Of a stretch of DNA of 64,000 bases, positions 27,636 to 37,500 are shown one piece after another. The notes below the pieces were generated by a model. That model ran no database searches and had not been told where the DNA came from. It saw nothing but the letters and a program-made list of their open reading frames with translations. Origin of the DNA: CAYFLR01 sp964343805 (GTDB lineage: Bacteria > Bdellovibrionota_B > Oligoflexia > CAYFLR01); assembly GCA_964343805.1 (NCBI GenBank), contig CAYFLR010000012.1, positions 62,001-126,000 on the forward strand. The letters run 5' to 3'. The position numbers and the translations under genes were made by a program. Position 1 is the first letter of the stretch; every line of letters starts with the position of its first letter.

Positions 27636-28993
27636 ATGAGAGCGGTGACCTCCCATCTATTTAATTACTTTTCGCAATTTGAAGGTTTTATAAACTTAGA
27701 AAACAACTTTCATCATTTTGTAAAAAAGAAAAAAATTGGTTCGGCTTTGCGCAGAGAGATCCAGGAGATCCTCTACCATCTATTGCGTCATGATAGCTGG
27801 TACAACTTTTTAATAGACCAGGCGGCTGAGCATGAAAAAAATCTAAGCATTTCACCTCGCTCCAAACTCCATCGTATGTTTAAACTCGCTATATATTGGT
27901 CTTCGAAGCAGATCAAAGAGGCTGAAATTTTAGCTTGCTATATGGATTTAGGTCTTATCACCGCAAAAAGAGAAGGGCGCGTGTTAAAAGAGCTCTTATC
28001 TGCTTGTATTGCTTTAGCCTCCACCTGCCAGCAAAGTGCTTTAAGTCATTTGAGTGAAAAAGAAAGACTGCTTGTCTCCTCATCTTTACCAGAGGACTTT
28101 TATGATTTACTGGCTTCTTCCTACTCTCATGAAGAGATAGAGAACCTACTTAATTCTCTCAATCAGAAGGCTTTGGTGAGTGTGAGGTTGAAAAAGAACC
28201 CTGAAATCCAAAAGACTGTTTTTAAGGAGTGGCAAAAGAAGAAACTGCTCTTTGAGAAGGCAAAATACTCAGCCTTAGGCTATTACCATCCTCATAACTT
28301 TGATCTTTTTGCTCTCAAATCATATAAAACTGGAGCCTTGGATATCCAAGATGAGGCGAGTCAAATCGCCTGTCTTTTGATTCATCCTAAACCCGGCGAA
28401 AAGATCTTGGAGGCCTGCTGTGGATCAGGGGGAAAAACTCTTTTATTAGCTGACCTTNNNNNNNNNNACAAGGTGAATTTTGCTCTGTAGAAAAACGCTC
28501 AAAATTGAAGGGGGTTTTTAAAGCCCGCATGAAAGCGGCTGGGATCAAGATGGCTCAATTTTTTAGTTTAAAAGAGTTTAGTCAAAATCCTCCTCCATCT
28601 TTTTTTGATAAAGTGGTGATAGATGCTCCTTGCTCGGGATCTGGCACCTTAAGGAGGAAGCCCGCGCTCCGGTTGGAAATTGACCATTCCAAAGTGGAAC
28701 AGTTAGCTGAGCAACAAAAAGAGATTATAAATTACTACAGCCGTTTTGTGAGAAGAAAGGGCTATCTAATCTATTTAACCTGCAGTCTTTTTCCAGCTGA
28801 AAACCAAGAGATTGTTTCTCACTTTTTAAAAGAAAACTCAGATTTTTCACCCTATCCATTTGCTGAGCATGATGTCACGGCTAGCTGGTGGAATCATCCT
28901 TTACCCCTCAAAAAAGAGCAGTTTATGTTGACTCTCTCACCTCATAGACATGGAACAGATGGCTTTTTTATTGCTCTAATGAAACGAAATTAG
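27636..28993 (+). CDS. RsmB/NSUN-family rRNA m5C methyltransferase
   Basis: About 450 residues, split by the 10-N gap at 28458-28467, after which the frame shifts because the gap length is arbitrary. The N-terminal third is NusB-like and helical. SAM motif I is EACCGSGGKTLLLADL. Beyond the gap come the motif II acidic residue (CSVEKRSKLK), motif IV VIDAPCSGSGTLRRK and motif VI YLTCSLFPAEN with the catalytic Cys. It methylates cytosine in 16S rRNA if it follows RsmB. 26 bp separate it from the amidohydrolase gene. Confidence 0.82.
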
Positions 28994-29078
28994 CTTGCTT
29001 TTGTTGCATAAGTCCGTAAAATTATTAGATACAGTCTTGTAAACTTGGATCCTCAGAAATTTTAGAATGGAGGGAAGT

Positions 29079-29807
29079 ATGAAGTATTTAGTGGCAGGTC
29101 TTGTAATGACTCTCTTTGCCTTAGTTTGGAGTTGTGATGAGGAAGTGAAGAAAAACAAGGTTTCTGGAAGCTGTTTGGTGGACATTAAAGCGGGAGATAG
29201 TGACAGCACTTTCAAAGCTTGTTTTGACTACACCGATGTGGAAGATAAAGAAAAAGACGCTACTAGAGTGGCTTGTCAGGATATGGATGACCACAAAAAA
29301 GCGGCTGGAACATGGAACACCACTAAATGTGTAACCACCGATGCCACAGCTAAGTGTACCTTCAATCGGGATCAGGGAACTCAAGTTATTTATATTTTTG
29401 ACACTACCTGGAATGATCAACTGAAACCCAAGCAAAATGGTCTATGCCCTGCCGGAGCGACTCAAAAAGTATTAAAAGAGGCAAAGAAAGTTGACGCTAG
29501 TGTGGTTATTAGTGCTAAGGACCCTCAAGGGAATGAAGTTAAAATGGCCTGTCATGATTTTATCGGGATCGCAGATGGATTAGTTGATAAATTAGAAGCC
29601 CAATATGAAGAATTAATGGCTGGCAGTACTCAGATGTCGGCTGTTTGGGCTACTTCAGCTTGTGATACTACCGAGGTGACCCATCAATGTACAGGAACTC
29701 AAGATGATGATGCTGGCTTTGTCGCCAATGAATATCATTACAATCTGGAGGAAAGTGATGTGGGTGAAAAGGAAGGAGAATGTGAAGGAGAGTGGAAAAA
29801 ACTTTAG
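29079..29807 (+). CDS. Lipoprotein with an internally duplicated Cys domain
   Basis: About 242 residues with lipobox VWSC. ATG at 29079 is preferred to ATG at 29067 because GGAGGGA lies just before it. The body is two similar halves. Each has a 'V/MACxD' segment (RVACQDMDDHKKA; KMACHDFIGIADG) followed by a 'W-T-C ... C' segment (GTWNTTKCVTTDATAKC; SAVWATSACDTTEVTHQC). The paired cysteines suggest disulfides. No known family. It lies 85 bp after the RsmB gene and 18 bp before the HAD gene. Confidence 0.55.
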   Translation: MKYLVAGLVMTLFALVWSCDEEVKKNKVSGSCLVDIKAGDSDSTFKACFDYTDVEDKEKDATRVACQDMDDHKKAAGTWNTTKCVTTDATAKCTFNRDQGTQVIYIFDTTWNDQLKPKQNGLCPAGATQKVLKEAKKVDASVVISAKDPQGNEVKMACHDFIGIADGLVDKLEAQYEELMAGSTQMSAVWATSACDTTEVTHQCTGTQDDDAGFVANEYHYNLEESDVGEKEGECEGEWKKL

Positions 29808-29825
29808 ACTCTCTCATATCCCTCT

Positions 29826-30671
29826 ATGCAATTAGTTAACTTCAAACAGATCTTGTCACCCTATAAAGTCATTTTTTTTGACTCTTATGGGGTGCTAAGA
29901 GATCATCAAGGGGCCTTTCCCCAAATCAGCAAGCTCTTTTCCTATTTACATGATCAAGGTATAAGAAAACTCTTAGTGAGCAATGATGCCTCTCGATCTC
30001 CCTCTCTAGCCATCTCAAAACTAAAAGACTCTTTAGGAGATTTAATATCCGGAGAGAGAATGATCACCTCTGGTTTGGCTATGAGTGAATATTTGCGAAA
30101 ACATCATCTTGGAAAAAGAGTGGCTTACCTTGGTCCTCAATCTGCCGAATATTACTTTGAACAGGCCGGCAACCCTTGTTTTCCCTTGGCTAATGTGGAA
30201 GATAATGAATCTATAGATATCTTAGCTTTAACCGATGACAGTGGATATGATTGGCGTAAAATGCTGAATCGCATGGTTAATTTGCTTTGCGCAAATCCTG
30301 GTATACCTTTCTTTGCTCCCAATCCTGATCTTATTTTTCCTCAAAATAATCAGGAAATTGGTTTAGCTTCAGGAGCCTTGGCTCTCATGCTTGATGCAAT
30401 TATTCCTCAAACCACCCGATTTTTTGGTAAACCCGACTCGCTTATTTTTGAGTTGGCTTTTCAAAGAGCCAAAATAGAAATTCCTGATTTAGAAAAGCAT
30501 CAGGTTCTGATGGTTGGAGACACATTAGATACTGATATCTTGGGTGGCAATAGGTTTGGTTTCGATACTCTTTTGGTATTATCAGGCAATGCCAAAAAAG
30601 CAACCTATCAAGAGCAGATAAAAGAACTCTCGATAAAACCTAACTATGTTTGTCAAAGTGTTGTGGATTAA
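29826..30671 (+). CDS. HAD superfamily (subclass IIA) phosphatase-like protein
   Basis: 281 residues. Motif I is VIFFDSYGVLRDHQG, motif II KLLVSNDASRSP and the late acidic motif MVGDTLDTDILGGNRFGF. The fold matches NagD-like HAD-IIA proteins. At D+2, usually Asp, there is Tyr (DSYG), as in the HAD-IIA 'hyp4' group with DxWG, so activity may be altered. The stop shares the palindrome TTAA (30668-30671) with the stop of the gene on the other strand. Confidence 0.75.
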   Translation: MQLVNFKQILSPYKVIFFDSYGVLRDHQGAFPQISKLFSYLHDQGIRKLLVSNDASRSPSLAISKLKDSLGDLISGERMITSGLAMSEYLRKHHLGKRVAYLGPQSAEYYFEQAGNPCFPLANVEDNESIDILALTDDSGYDWRKMLNRMVNLLCANPGIPFFAPNPDLIFPQNNQEIGLASGALALMLDAIIPQTTRFFGKPDSLIFELAFQRAKIEIPDLEKHQVLMVGDTLDTDILGGNRFGFDTLLVLSGNAKKATYQEQIKELSIKPNYVCQSVVD

Positions 30672-32244
30672 GAAGCTGCCTGTAGCTCCTCTTTGGGGTT
30701 GGCCTTAAAAGGAACTCTTTCCCAATTAAAGTTTTGATAGTACTTCATCGGGTTCTCTTGGTAAAGTTCTAGAACCGTCTGCTTAAGCATGAAAAGCGAT
30801 TGATAAATGGTGTCGTTAGTAAGTTCTTCCCCTTTTTGTTTCCGAATTTGAATTTGATCCAATTCATATTGAACCACATCCTTTTGATCCTCCGGTATAT
30901 ACTGTAATATATGCTCTTGGGAGGAGTAATAGATGAAAANNNNNNNNNNATATCTTTGGAGTACATCTTACTAGCAACTTTTCTAATGACACTCCCATCT
31001 GTAAAAGGAAAAAAGATAACGCTGGGATAATGCTCTTGCAGTAACTGATGGGCATCATAGTCTCGATGTTGTTCAGCCATCCAATTGGTAATAATTCGCT
31101 CTTCTTGGGCATATCCGATTGAGGCAACGTCAGCAAAAAAGGCGGCAGTTTTTGGTTTTACATTGTTTCTTTTGACCGCTTTGGCCTTCTCCCTTTCAGG
31201 GATATCTGAATGATTTTTAACCTTATCAAAGGGGCTATCACTCTCACCATGAACCACCCGGTGGTTTAGCTCTATATTGATAAGAGAGGGAATACCTGAG
31301 GCAAAAGAGGGTTCCAAGGGGGAATTATATTCATGATGGGTGGGAAGACCCATTGCTCTACGGGATTGCTGCTCTTCTATTTTAGTCAGAAATTGCTCCA
31401 GTGTTTTTCTATTTTTTTCTAAACTTCCAGTAATGGAATTACTAATTTTACATGAGGCATTCTCTAAGAGGCACTTATTGAGTTCTCGATTGGAGGCGAA
31501 TCCCTCGGTGATAGACTCTCCAATCATTTTAGACCCTTTTTCTAACTGTCCATCCAATTGTCCCTCAATCACATTTCTAAACTGATCAATATTTCCTTCT
31601 ACCACATTTCGAAATTGATCAATTTTTCTTTCCACCATTTTCTCAACCATTTTTCCATTGGCTCTAGAGATACTGGCAGTGATAAAATACATGCCTAAAA
31701 TGAGCAGAAGACCGAGAACCATGCCTTCCCAATAATTATCCCGGGTTTTGGCTTCTACCCTGAGGGATTTAGCATTTGTTTCACTGATAACCGTGTTGTC
31801 CACCACTTTTTCATTGAGTAGAGAGGCTACGGTTTCACCTTGGGGAGCTTTATTTTTAGCTACAGGACCTGTACCGGAACTGCCCCATTTAGCAATTTGC
31901 ACACGGTCAAAAGGGGCTAGTACACTGCTTTGCTTCACCTGGCTATTAATATTGTAAACCATGTATTTAGGAATTGATTTAGAGAGTTTTAAAATCACAC
32001 TGGCGGATAAAATTTTTACTGGTGTATTAAGGGGAAGGTCCAAGCCGGGAAACTTCTGGTTGAGAGTGATTGATTGAGGGTAGAGATAAACATTTAACTC
32101 ATAATCTGCCGGAGATACCTTTAAAGTATTTAGAGTCTGCTCAATACCCTGCTTGATTTTTGACCGGATGCTGCTGCGATCGCTGTGCAGATCAGCAAAG
32201 GGAAAAATAAATAGGGCACATAATATGATAGCAATCCGTTTCAT
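30668..32244 (-). CDS. Membrane protein with coiled-coil repeats, unknown function
   Basis: About 525 residues, interrupted by the 10-N gap at 30940-30949; the frame changes at the gap and the true C-terminus is the piece containing DVVQYELDQIQIRKQKGEEL. The N-terminus is a signal peptide, followed by a periplasmic part (about 25-170) and one membrane helix (GMVLGLLLILGMYFITASI). A cytosolic coiled coil then carries the near-repeat IDQFRNVVEGN / IDQFRNVIEGQ. The C-terminal part is globular. ATG at 32244 follows GAGGA; GTG at 32253 is less likely. Not recognised; a SAF-like or flagellar-type assembly role is possible but unproven. Confidence 0.6.
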
Positions 32245-32323
32245 AGTCCTCACTCGGGTCTATTAGTTTACAATTTATTTCCTCGGTTTTTATTTTTGAT
32301 TCTTTAATTTTTTTCAACTTGAG

Positions 32324-32352
32324 TTGACCCGAGGATTAAAAAAAAATAGGAT
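32324..32352 (+). promoter_or_regulatory. Candidate promoter for DUF362 gene
   Basis: TTGACC (32324-32329), a 17-nt spacer and TAGGAT (32347-32352), 40 nt before the ATG at 32392. The -35 overlaps one arm of an 8-bp inverted repeat: GACCCGAG here and CTCGGGTC about 65 bp to the left, beside the divergent gene's start. This could be an operator. Match by eye only. Confidence 0.4.
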
Positions 32353-32391
32353 ATGAGACTACATTTCTAAGCATTGTAAGGAGAGAGCTTG

Positions 32392-33454
32392 ATGTCAGAT
32401 CTATTCTTGTTTAAATTTTCTCTAGCAGATCCCTTAGAGCATGTTACAGACGGTATAAATCGTCTTTTACAGTTTGCCAAGATGGATCAAATAATAGAGC
32501 CAGATGATGTGGTGGCAGTTAAAGCGCACTTTGGGGAAAAAGGGAATACCACCTATTTAAAAGCCCCTTATATGAAACCCGTTATTGATTTTTTAAAGCA
32601 AAAACCATCTAAACCATTTTTGACCGATACCAATGTTCTCTATAAATCCTCTCGGGATAATGCCGTGGACCATCTTAATTTAGCCTATGAGCATGGCTTT
32701 GCAATGGAAAATGTGGGAGCACCCGTAATTATTGCTGATGGAGTGGTGGGGGCCAATGAATTGGCTATTTCTATAGATGCCCCTCGGAATAAAGAAATTT
32801 TTCTAGCCGCGGATATTGTGAAAGCCAATGCAACTGTGGTTCTTACTCATGTGACAGGACACTTAGCCACTGGCTTAGGGGCCACCATCAAAAACCTTGG
32901 GATGGGAATGGCGAGTCGTAAAGGGAAATTGGTGCAGCACTCGGTTTCTCAGCCTTATATTAAAGAAGGTGAGTGTCATGCTTGTGGGGTTTGTAGAACC
33001 TGGTGCCCCGCTGAAGCAATTACCATGGATGAAAACTCCGCCTCAATTATGGAGGACAAGTGTATTGGTTGTGGGGAGTGTCTTGCGGTTTGTCGTAAAA
33101 ATGCTGTCAAATTTCGTTGGGACAGCACCACTTCTGATCTCCAACAGCAAATCGCCGAGCATGCTTTAGGTATAACAACNNNNNNNNNNTGGATATTTGA
33201 CCTATCTAATCGGTATGACAGCTGATTGTGATTGTCTTGCCCAACCTGCTAAATATGTAGTTCCAGATATAGGGGTAATAGCTGGATATGATCCAGTGGC
33301 TATTGATCAAGCAGTGCTTGATTTAACCAAGGGAGAGGGGCAAGAGAATATTGCCGATCTATCCTATCCAGCCATTCCTGCAGAAGAGCAATTAGCCTAT
33401 GGTGAGAAAATTGGATTGGGTTCCAGGTCTTATAATATTCAAACACTAAAGTAA
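32392..33454 (+). CDS. DUF362 protein with two [4Fe-4S] ferredoxin motifs
   Basis: About 350 residues, cut by the 10-N gap at 33180-33189. The frame after the gap continues as TYLIGMTADCDCLAQPAKY. The DUF362 part runs from the start (VVAVKAHFGEKGNTTYL, a FLTDTNVLYKSSRDNA segment). It is followed by two ferredoxin clusters, CHACGVCRTWCPAEAI and CIGCGECLAVCRKNAV, then the DCDC segment and VIAGYDPVAIDQAVLDL. Role unknown; electron transfer or Fe-S handling is likely. ATG at 32392 follows AAGGAGAGAG and is preferred to the adjacent TTG. Confidence 0.8.
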
Positions 33455-33475
33455 TTTATAAAGGTAGATGGACTT

Positions 33476-34903
33476 ATGAATCAAAGAAGAGCAAAAATAA
33501 TAGGTACTGTGGGTCCTGCTACCCGGGATAAAGAGGCCTTAGAAGGGCTTTTAAGGGCGGGAGTGGATGTCATTCGCCTGAATATGAGTCATGGCTCCAA
33601 AGAAGACCATAAGCAAGCTGTTACTTTCATTAGGGAGGTATCTAAGCAGGTTAAAAAAGAGGTGGCCATATTAATGGATCTACAAGGTCCCAAAATCCGA
33701 GTTGATAACTTAGATGAGCCTCTCCAATTAAAGGCAGGAGAAAAATGGTATTTGGGAGCCACCAGCAAAAAAAGCGATTTCCCCAAGGGAAGCTCAGCCT
33801 TTATTCCTACCGTCTATGAGGACTTAGTTAAAGACTGTGTGGTAGGGTCAAAAATTCTCTTTGACGATGGTCTTTTGGAAGCAAAAGTTACCTCCAAACA
33901 ACTAGATGTATTAGAAATTGAGATATTAGAAGGGGGTGTCCTAAAATCTAACAAGGGCATAAATTTACCAGATGTGGCAGTTTCAGCTCCGAGTTTAACT
34001 GCTAAAGATAAAGAGCATCTCCATTTTGGAGTAGAAAACCAGGTGGATTACATTGCCCTTTCTTTTGTCCGCTCTGCGGATGATATTAAAGCTGTCCAAT
34101 CCCTACTTCATGAATATAATTATAAAATTCCGGTGGTTGCCAAAATAGAAAGACCTGAAGCGGTGGAACAGATTGAATCTATTGTAGCCGTCGCTGATGT
34201 CATCATGATTGCAAGGGGAGACATGGGAGTCGAACTAGGCAATCATTTGGTCCCCTCCATTCAAAAGAGAATTATTGAACTTTGTAATAGTAAAGGGGTA
34301 CCTGTTATAACTGCCACCCAAATGCTGGAATCTATGATTCATAATGCTGAACCCACCCGGGCTGAGGCATCCGATGTAGCCAATGCGGTTTGGGATGGGT
34401 CTGATGCCTTAATGCTGAGCGGCGAGACTGCAGTGGGATCTTATCCACTTAAAGCCGTTAAAATGATGGATAGTATCATAAAAGAAGCGGAACTCACGCC
34501 TAAAGAGCGGCCGTTGCTTCGTGATCTGGTACTGCCAGATATTCATACCTCCACCATGATGGCGGCCTCTTTATTGGCAGAAAAGGTGGGTGCTCGCTAC
34601 ATCTTTTCTTTATCAGAAGGAGGCAACTCCTTAAGAAAATTGGCCCGCTTCCGTCCAAGAACCGGGGTGATTGGGGTCTCTTCATCCCTGGCCACTATCC
34701 GAAAAATGTCGCTTTATTGGGGGGTTTCCTCTTATTTATTACTTGAGTTTAGTAAAGATGACGAAAAAATAGAATCTCATCTAATTAATGTACTAAAAGC
34801 TCCATTTAATCTTCATTCGGGAGATAAGATTGTTGTCTCTAAAGGGGAGGGGCGTTTCTTTGATGGGGGTACCTCAAACTCTCTCCGCGTCACCATCATC
34901 TGA
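33476..34903 (+). CDS. pyk: Pyruvate kinase
   Basis: 475 residues, full length. It converts phosphoenolpyruvate and ADP to pyruvate and ATP at the end of glycolysis. Conserved blocks: AKIIGTVGPATRDKEALEGL, VIRLNMSHGS, the signature VVAKIERPEAVEQIESI with the active-site Lys, IMIARGDMGVELG, and ITATQMLESMIHNAEPTRAE. The stop TGA is the first triplet of a palindromic repeat (34901-35031), so that repeat forms the 3' end of the transcript. Confidence 0.95.
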   Translation: MNQRRAKIIGTVGPATRDKEALEGLLRAGVDVIRLNMSHGSKEDHKQAVTFIREVSKQVKKEVAILMDLQGPKIRVDNLDEPLQLKAGEKWYLGATSKKSDFPKGSSAFIPTVYEDLVKDCVVGSKILFDDGLLEAKVTSKQLDVLEIEILEGGVLKSNKGINLPDVAVSAPSLTAKDKEHLHFGVENQVDYIALSFVRSADDIKAVQSLLHEYNYKIPVVAKIERPEAVEQIESIVAVADVIMIARGDMGVELGNHLVPSIQKRIIELCNSKGVPVITATQMLESMIHNAEPTRAEASDVANAVWDGSDALMLSGETAVGSYPLKAVKMMDSIIKEAELTPKERPLLRDLVLPDIHTSTMMAASLLAEKVGARYIFSLSEGGNSLRKLARFRPRTGVIGVSSSLATIRKMSLYWGVSSYLLLEFSKDDEKIESHLINVLKAPFNLHSGDKIVVSKGEGRFFDGGTSNSLRVTII

Positions 34904-35031
34904 TTGGCGTCCTAAAATGGACATCCGCTGCTTTGGCTTCGAAATTTACTCTTGATCCGTACTATTGTATGTACTGTCTCAATCCTAAATTTCTCGCCGC
35001 CTTGCGGAAGGCCATTTTCGTTAGCCAATCA
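34901..35031 (-). repeat. Palindromic repeat family, copy C
   Basis: About 131 bp imperfect palindrome. The ends are TGATTGGC (34901-34908) and GCCAATCA. Further in come AAAATGG/CCATTTT and GAAATTTA/TAAATTTC, around a core that on the minus strand reads GACAGTAC-(8 nt)-GTACGGAT. Minus-strand copy of the element also found at 40702 and 40826. No T-tract follows, so it is not a simple terminator, though it could block 3' exonucleases or act in processing. Confidence 0.75.
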
Positions 35032-35060
35032 TACTTATTTACGTACTGTCCCCTATCCAA

Positions 35061-35220
35061 CTTTTATTGTGCGCGAAAAAATGGTGTTTTTTAGTCGCTA
35101 ATGCCTAGGAATTGGGTTTGTCATTTAATTTCAGTATATTACCTTGTGAAATGAGTAAACCTACAATGATATTAAGACGGTGTAATAATTTACCTCCAAT
35201 TTTCCGCGCACAAAAAAGAG
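35061..35220. repeat. MITE-like segment bounded by GTGCGCG inverted repeats
   Basis: Left arm TTGTGCGCGAAAAA (35067-35080) and right arm TTTTCCGCGCACAA (35200-35213) are inverted repeats about 120 bp apart. Weaker matching continues outward (CTTTTA versus CTCTTTT on the reverse). The inside is AT-rich with no coding frame. It could be a miniature mobile element or a large hairpin. Only one copy is in the window. Confidence 0.4.
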
Positions 35221-35273
35221 TTTACTTTTATTACTAATTTGGGTGGTAAAATAACAAATGTAAAATTGTTAAC

Positions 35274-35302
35274 TTGCAAAATAAAATTACATAGAATATA
35301 AA
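35274..35302 (+). promoter_or_regulatory. Candidate sigma-70 promoter
   Basis: TTGCAA (35274-35279), a 17-nt spacer and TATAAA (35297-35302), 33 nt before the ATG of the exported protein at 35336. This is one of the best matches in the window. Confidence 0.5.
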
Positions 35303-35335
35303 GGCAAAGTTGAAGGGAGAATAAGGGAGGTTAGA

Positions 35336-36043
35336 ATGATTATATTTAACAATACTATCAAAAGGTTGATTTACAGGCTATCATTTCCAGTGATCTTAGC
35401 ACTATTATTCGCTGGCGGTTTAAATGCCCGTCCCCTGCCAAAAGAGGGAGATTGGATCAAATTTAAGGTATTAAAAAAATTCCCTATTAAGGGCGGAACC
35501 GTTTGGGTTCGCTTTTTAAAAATTGAGAAACCAGCCTCTTTAAAACCTGTGAAGTCCGGTTTTGAGGTAGATATAAATGAAGGTAATCCTGAGCCAAAAG
35601 AAGTTCTTATTAACGAATATCGAGCCACTTACGAGATTAAATATCAATTTAGACTCTGGTTTGCTGACGATAAGATTGGAAAAGTGGTAAAAATTGTTCC
35701 AGTTCGCTTCTTTACAGAAGATTTTCATTTAGATATTAGAGATAGAGGGGCTTATATCTATGAAGAGTTTGCCAGAGTCAAATATGAGAAGTCTCTCTCT
35801 CTGACCCATCCTATTACTCGTAAACAAGTTCCTGTTCATCGTATTTATATGGAAACGATAGGAGAGGGAATGGTAACTAGCGCTGAATCCGCTCTTCCTT
35901 ATCCTATGGACGTTAGATATTACTTTGATGCTGGGACAGTGGATCCAGGATGGATCAAGGCCAGTATTGTGGTACGAGAAGTTCCGATTTTAGGAACGAT
36001 CAGCATTCCTCTCAAGCTTATTGACTTTGGTAGTAAACAATAA
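35336..36043 (+). CDS. Exported protein of unknown function
   Basis: 235 residues with a signal peptide ending near LLFAGGLNARP; ribosome site AAGGGAGG. The mature part is strand-rich with repeated basic and hydrophobic alternation (WIKFKVLKKFPIKGGTVWVR) and no cysteine. The C-terminus (REVPILGTISIPLKLIDF) is also strand-like. It stands alone, with its own promoter and 100 bp before hisS. No family recognised. Confidence 0.55.
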   Translation: MIIFNNTIKRLIYRLSFPVILALLFAGGLNARPLPKEGDWIKFKVLKKFPIKGGTVWVRFLKIEKPASLKPVKSGFEVDINEGNPEPKEVLINEYRATYEIKYQFRLWFADDKIGKVVKIVPVRFFTEDFHLDIRDRGAYIYEEFARVKYEKSLSLTHPITRKQVPVHRIYMETIGEGMVTSAESALPYPMDVRYYFDAGTVDPGWIKASIVVREVPILGTISIPLKLIDFGSKQ

Positions 36044-36106
36044 TTCTGCTTGCACCTTGCCTAATCCATTGATATCTTCATGGGGTTTTACTGGTTTTTG
36101 TCTACA

Positions 36107-36125
36107 CTGAATCCCCAGGATTCAG
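36107..36125. promoter_or_regulatory. 8-bp inverted repeat in hisS leader
   Basis: CTGAATCC-CCA-GGATTCAG is a perfect 8-bp inverted repeat with a 3-nt centre, 21 nt before the hisS ATG. It could be an operator or a small leader hairpin. No T-box or His-rich leader peptide was seen. Confidence 0.3.
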
Positions 36126-36146
36126 GTTCAATCTAAGGACTCCATC

Positions 36147-37457
36147 ATGAAATCTAAATTGAGCACCAAACCCTATAAAGGGACCCGTGATTTTTTTCCA
36201 CCCGAAATGTTAATCCATAATAAGATTTTTAGCACCATGGAGCGAGTGGTGCAAAGCTTTGGTTATGAGCCCTATAATGGGCCCATGCTAGAATCATTTG
36301 ATATATATGCTGCTAAAAGTGGAGAAGAGCTGGTAAATGAACAACTTTACCACTTCGAGGACCGGGGAGGTCGAAAAGTAGCCATGCGGCCTGAAATGAC
36401 TCCTACGCTAGCTAGGATGGTTGCCTCCAAAGTAAATGAACTTCCTGCACCTATTAGATGGTATTCAATGCCCAATCTGTGGCGTTATGAGCGACCCCAA
36501 AGAGGCCGTTTGAGAGAACATTGGCAGCTTAACGTTGATATGTTAGGTGTAGATGAGATGGTGGCCGAACTAGAAATATTGAAGGTATCCATTGGTATTA
36601 TGTTGGCCCTCGGTGCCAAAAAAGAAAACTTTCAAATTGTCATCAACAATAGAAAATTAATGAATCATATCTTTGCTGCCAAACTTGAGCTCAGCGGAGA
36701 GCAGACGGCTAAGGTGGCCAGAGTGATCGATAAAAAAGCTAAAATACCAGCTGAAAAGTTTATTTCCGAGCTAGAAGACATAGGATTAGGAACGGAGCAG
36801 ATTGACTTTCTAAATCGAATGTTTGATTTTGATATGGAACAGCTTAAAGTAGAGGTGGGTGCTGACAATGAAGGTGTGCAGGAGTTAGACAGCCTATTTA
36901 CCATGTTAGAACAAAATGGTCTTGCTGCTCACTGCAAACTTGATTTAGGAATAATGCGAGGGCTGGACTACTATACGGGTATGGTCTTTGAGATGTTTGA
37001 TCTGCATAAGGACAATAGAAGGGCCCTTTTTGGAGGAGGTCGTTATGATGGTTTAATATCCCTTTTTCAAGCTAAACCTATGTCAGGAGTGGGCTTTGGA
37101 ATGGGGGATGTAACCATAACCAACTTTTTACAGACTCATGACATTATGCCGGAGATTCCCTCCGTCTCAGAAGTCCTCATGAGTGTGGTGGAAAAGTCGG
37201 CCACTGCCTATGGAGAAAAAATCGCAGATAGGCTGAGAGCTGAGGGAATTCGCATTCAAAGCTATTTCCCTTACGGTGAGAAGATGAAGAAACAGATGAA
37301 ATTTGCCCATAAAAAGAATATTCCTTACGTTATTATTGTTGGCTCTAAAGAGGTTGATGAAAATAACTTGACGGTAAAAAATATGGGGGAGGGGACTCAA
37401 GTGACTGTTCCTGCTGAAAGTATTGTTTCTCATCTGCAAGACCTTTTAAGATTATAA
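36147..37457 (+). CDS. hisS: Histidyl-tRNA synthetase
   Basis: 436 residues, class II aminoacyl-tRNA synthetase that charges tRNA-His. Motif 1 region near the N-terminus (PYKGTRDFFPPEM), motif 2 WRYERPQRGRLREHWQLNVD, the His-specific LGIMRGLDYYTGMVFEM and GVGFGMGDVTI (motif 3 region) are clear. The C-terminal anticodon-binding domain follows (IRIQSYFPYGEKMKKQMKFA). The length and order are typical. Confidence 0.93.
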   Translation: MKSKLSTKPYKGTRDFFPPEMLIHNKIFSTMERVVQSFGYEPYNGPMLESFDIYAAKSGEELVNEQLYHFEDRGGRKVAMRPEMTPTLARMVASKVNELPAPIRWYSMPNLWRYERPQRGRLREHWQLNVDMLGVDEMVAELEILKVSIGIMLALGAKKENFQIVINNRKLMNHIFAAKLELSGEQTAKVARVIDKKAKIPAEKFISELEDIGLGTEQIDFLNRMFDFDMEQLKVEVGADNEGVQELDSLFTMLEQNGLAAHCKLDLGIMRGLDYYTGMVFEMFDLHKDNRRALFGGGRYDGLISLFQAKPMSGVGFGMGDVTITNFLQTHDIMPEIPSVSEVLMSVVEKSATAYGEKIADRLRAEGIRIQSYFPYGEKMKKQMKFAHKKNIPYVIIVGSKEVDENNLTVKNMGEGTQVTVPAESIVSHLQDLLRL

Positions 37458-37500
37458 AATTTTTATTGAATATTTTGTCAAGATTGGATAGATTTTTCCC

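Larger units (their letters stand above)
34904..35335. other. Intergenic stretch after pyk
   Basis: 432 bp without a gene. It holds palindromic repeat copy C, a short inverted-repeat-bounded segment (35061-35220) and a good promoter for the next gene. A second GTACTGTC lies at 35043-35050, just past the repeat. No convincing small ORF seen. Confidence 0.6.

Noticed and set aside
34901..35031. Repeat copy C as a simple rho-independent terminator for pyk
   Set aside because: The hairpin is very long and no T-tract follows; the same element recurs elsewhere, so it is a repeat first.
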